In this document: positions 63,060 to 64,000 of the stretch, piece by piece
Layout: the number at the start of each line of letters is the position of its first letter
Numbering within the stretch: the stretch's first letter is position 1
NCBI RefSeq assembly: GCF_001485215.1
Contig: NZ_BBWW01000001.1
Span: 1,054,001 to 1,118,000 of the forward strand
Direction: 5' to 3'
Source of the DNA: Leptolyngbya sp. NIES-2104
GTDB taxonomy: Bacteria; Cyanobacteriota; Cyanobacteriia; Leptolyngbyales; Leptolyngbyaceae
DNA length: 64,000 bases
Notes under the pieces: model-generated
What the model was told of the DNA's origin: nothing
The model's database searches: none
Seen by the model: the letters and a program-made list of their open reading frames with translations, nothing else
Program-made: the position numbers and the translations under genes

Positions 63060-64000
63060 CTATTTTGAAGCAAGAGTTGTTTGAATGATCTTGAGTGCTG
63101 TGTCTTGTGTTTCTTTCAACAAGCGCGGTTCAACCACTTTATCGCCCGGTGAATGATAGTTCGGGTCTTTGCCCCGGAAAAAGAACAAAGTTGAAACATT
63201 CTTCGATCGAAAAGAGGCATGATCACTGCCACCAAATCGGCTAGATTGAACATTACCTGAAACGGATTGCGCGATCGCGCTCATTGTTCCTGAGCCATCG
63301 AGCAGTAATCGATCGTTTACACCAACCATGTCGAAGTTCAACATCGCTTTCAATCCTGAGAGAAATTGGGGAGTCGCTCGATCGACAAATGCTTCCGATC
63401 CTTTCAAGCCATCTTCCTCACCATCGAACGCCATAAACCAGATTTGATTTGCTTCTGGTGATTTCGACAGCGATCGAGCAATGCCTAGTACAACCGCAGT
63501 TCCCGAAGCGTTATCATTCGCACCTGGAGAATTTTCAACTGAGTCAAAATGCCCGCCAATGATTAATTTCGGCTGCGTGACATTCGGTAAATGAGCAATC
63601 ACATTTCGCCCTAGAGCATTCGGTTGAGCTTTCACGGTTAAGGTCGCTTGTGCATTCGTTTTTTGGGCTTGCTCTAGTAACGGTGTTCCAACTTCTTGAG
63701 ACAGTGACGCGGCTGGAATCGGAGAAGCTCTCAGCAACATTCCGCGAACGTTTCCCGGTTGATTGTTCACGATCAGAATCCCAATCGCACCTGCCGCCGC
63801 TGCATTTTCGATCTTCTGAATGAATTGAATACCGCCCCGTTGAACGATCGCAATGTGATTTTTCACATCCACAGCTTTGAAGTCTTCAGGCTTGCCATAG
63901 TTCGGAACGGCGACCAGTTTCCCAGAAGGCGTTCCTGGAACAGATCGCACCATTGCCCAAGCATTGATCGTTTTTCCATCGATCGAGACAGTTGAGCCGC
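63060..64000 (-). CDS. M28-family zinc aminopeptidase with PA domain, 3' part
   Basis: The C-terminal ~310 residues are present; the N-terminus lies beyond the right edge. A PA (protease-associated) insert reads HIAIVQRGGIQFIQKIENAA, then AIGILIVNNQP. The M28 catalytic domain follows, with zinc ligands in IIGGHFDSVE, ANDNASGTAV (metal-bridging Asp), FDGEEDGLKGSEA (Glu pair), MLNFDMVG and GGSDHASF. All ligands are intact. Such enzymes are usually exported; the signal region is not in the window. Its 3' end converges with ruvC. Confidence 0.92.
   Translation of the reverse strand, partial: GSTVSIDGKTINAWAMVRSVPGTPSGKLVAVPNYGKPEDFKAVDVKNHIAIVQRGGIQFIQKIENAAAAGAIGILIVNNQPGNVRGMLLRASPIPAASLSQEVGTPLLEQAQKTNAQATLTVKAQPNALGRNVIAHLPNVTQPKLIIGGHFDSVENSPGANDNASGTAVVLGIARSLSKSPEANQIWFMAFDGEEDGLKGSEAFVDRATPQFLSGLKAMLNFDMVGVNDRLLLDGSGTMSAIAQSVSGNVQSSRFGGSDHASFRSKNVSTLFFFRGKDPNYHSPGDKVVEPRLLKETQDTALKIIQTTLASK

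Overview
The window looks like chromosome of a filamentous, Leptolyngbya-like cyanobacterium. The phylum call is firm. A complete psaM (photosystem I subunit) is present, along with a truncated KdpD, a CobN-type chelatase, an lrtA-type long hibernation factor and several conserved cyanobacterial hypotheticals. CGATCG/GCGATCGC (HIP1-type) motifs are extremely frequent in nearly every gene. The genus is only an impression. I see no rRNA, tRNA, CRISPR array, prophage or intact transposase gene.

Layout. 1-4.8 kb: 5' part of a class A penicillin-binding protein, a FIST sensor/histidine kinase pair, and hemB. 4.9-10.7 kb: a phosphorelay locus (multidomain response regulator, dCache-PAS histidine kinase, single-receiver protein, joined by ATGA overlaps), then aquaporin and a second single-receiver protein. 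10.7-18.8 kb: envelope genes (SH3b lipoproteins, Pr6Pr membrane protein, PhoX phosphatase) and an operon of poorly known membrane proteins. 19.1-22.8 kb: a large HTH/NB-ARC/WD40 STAND protein. 22.8-28.7 kb: alpha/beta hydrolase, PhyH-like dioxygenase, geranylgeranyl-reductase-like flavoprotein, PspA/Vipp1. 28.8-31.5 kb: an AT-rich, CGATCG-free methyltransferase plus putative nuclease pair, probably an acquired restriction-modification system. 31.6-45.5 kb: SPOR-domain protein, Omp85 protein, isochorismatase-like hydrolase, FG-GAP protein, ftsH, anti-sigma-type ATPase, rph, a molybdopterin/cytochrome b pair, EF-G-like GTPase, hibernation factor. 45.6-54 kb: lipB, short KdpD, cysteine desulfurase, psaM, cation/proton antiporter, WG-repeat lipoprotein, VapBC-like pair. 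54.1-64 kb: cobN, an orphan response regulator, a flavoprotein plus haem-oxygenase-fold protein pair, endonuclease III, ruvC, and a partial M28 peptidase.

The most unusual structure is a family of four dispersed ~130-bp palindromic elements (about 32.8, 35.2, 37.6 and 58.8 kb). Each has a long outer stem plus two inner hairpins. Outer-stem and inner-stem sequences differ between copies but change in compensating pairs, so the fold appears conserved. They sit at gene ends, and two of them bracket the Omp85 gene. Other loci worth attention are the STAND protein diverging from a small NfeD-like/vWA-like membrane operon, the divergent methyltransferase with a DPPH catalytic motif, and the flavoprotein/haem-oxygenase-fold pair that could be a small oxidative biosynthetic unit.
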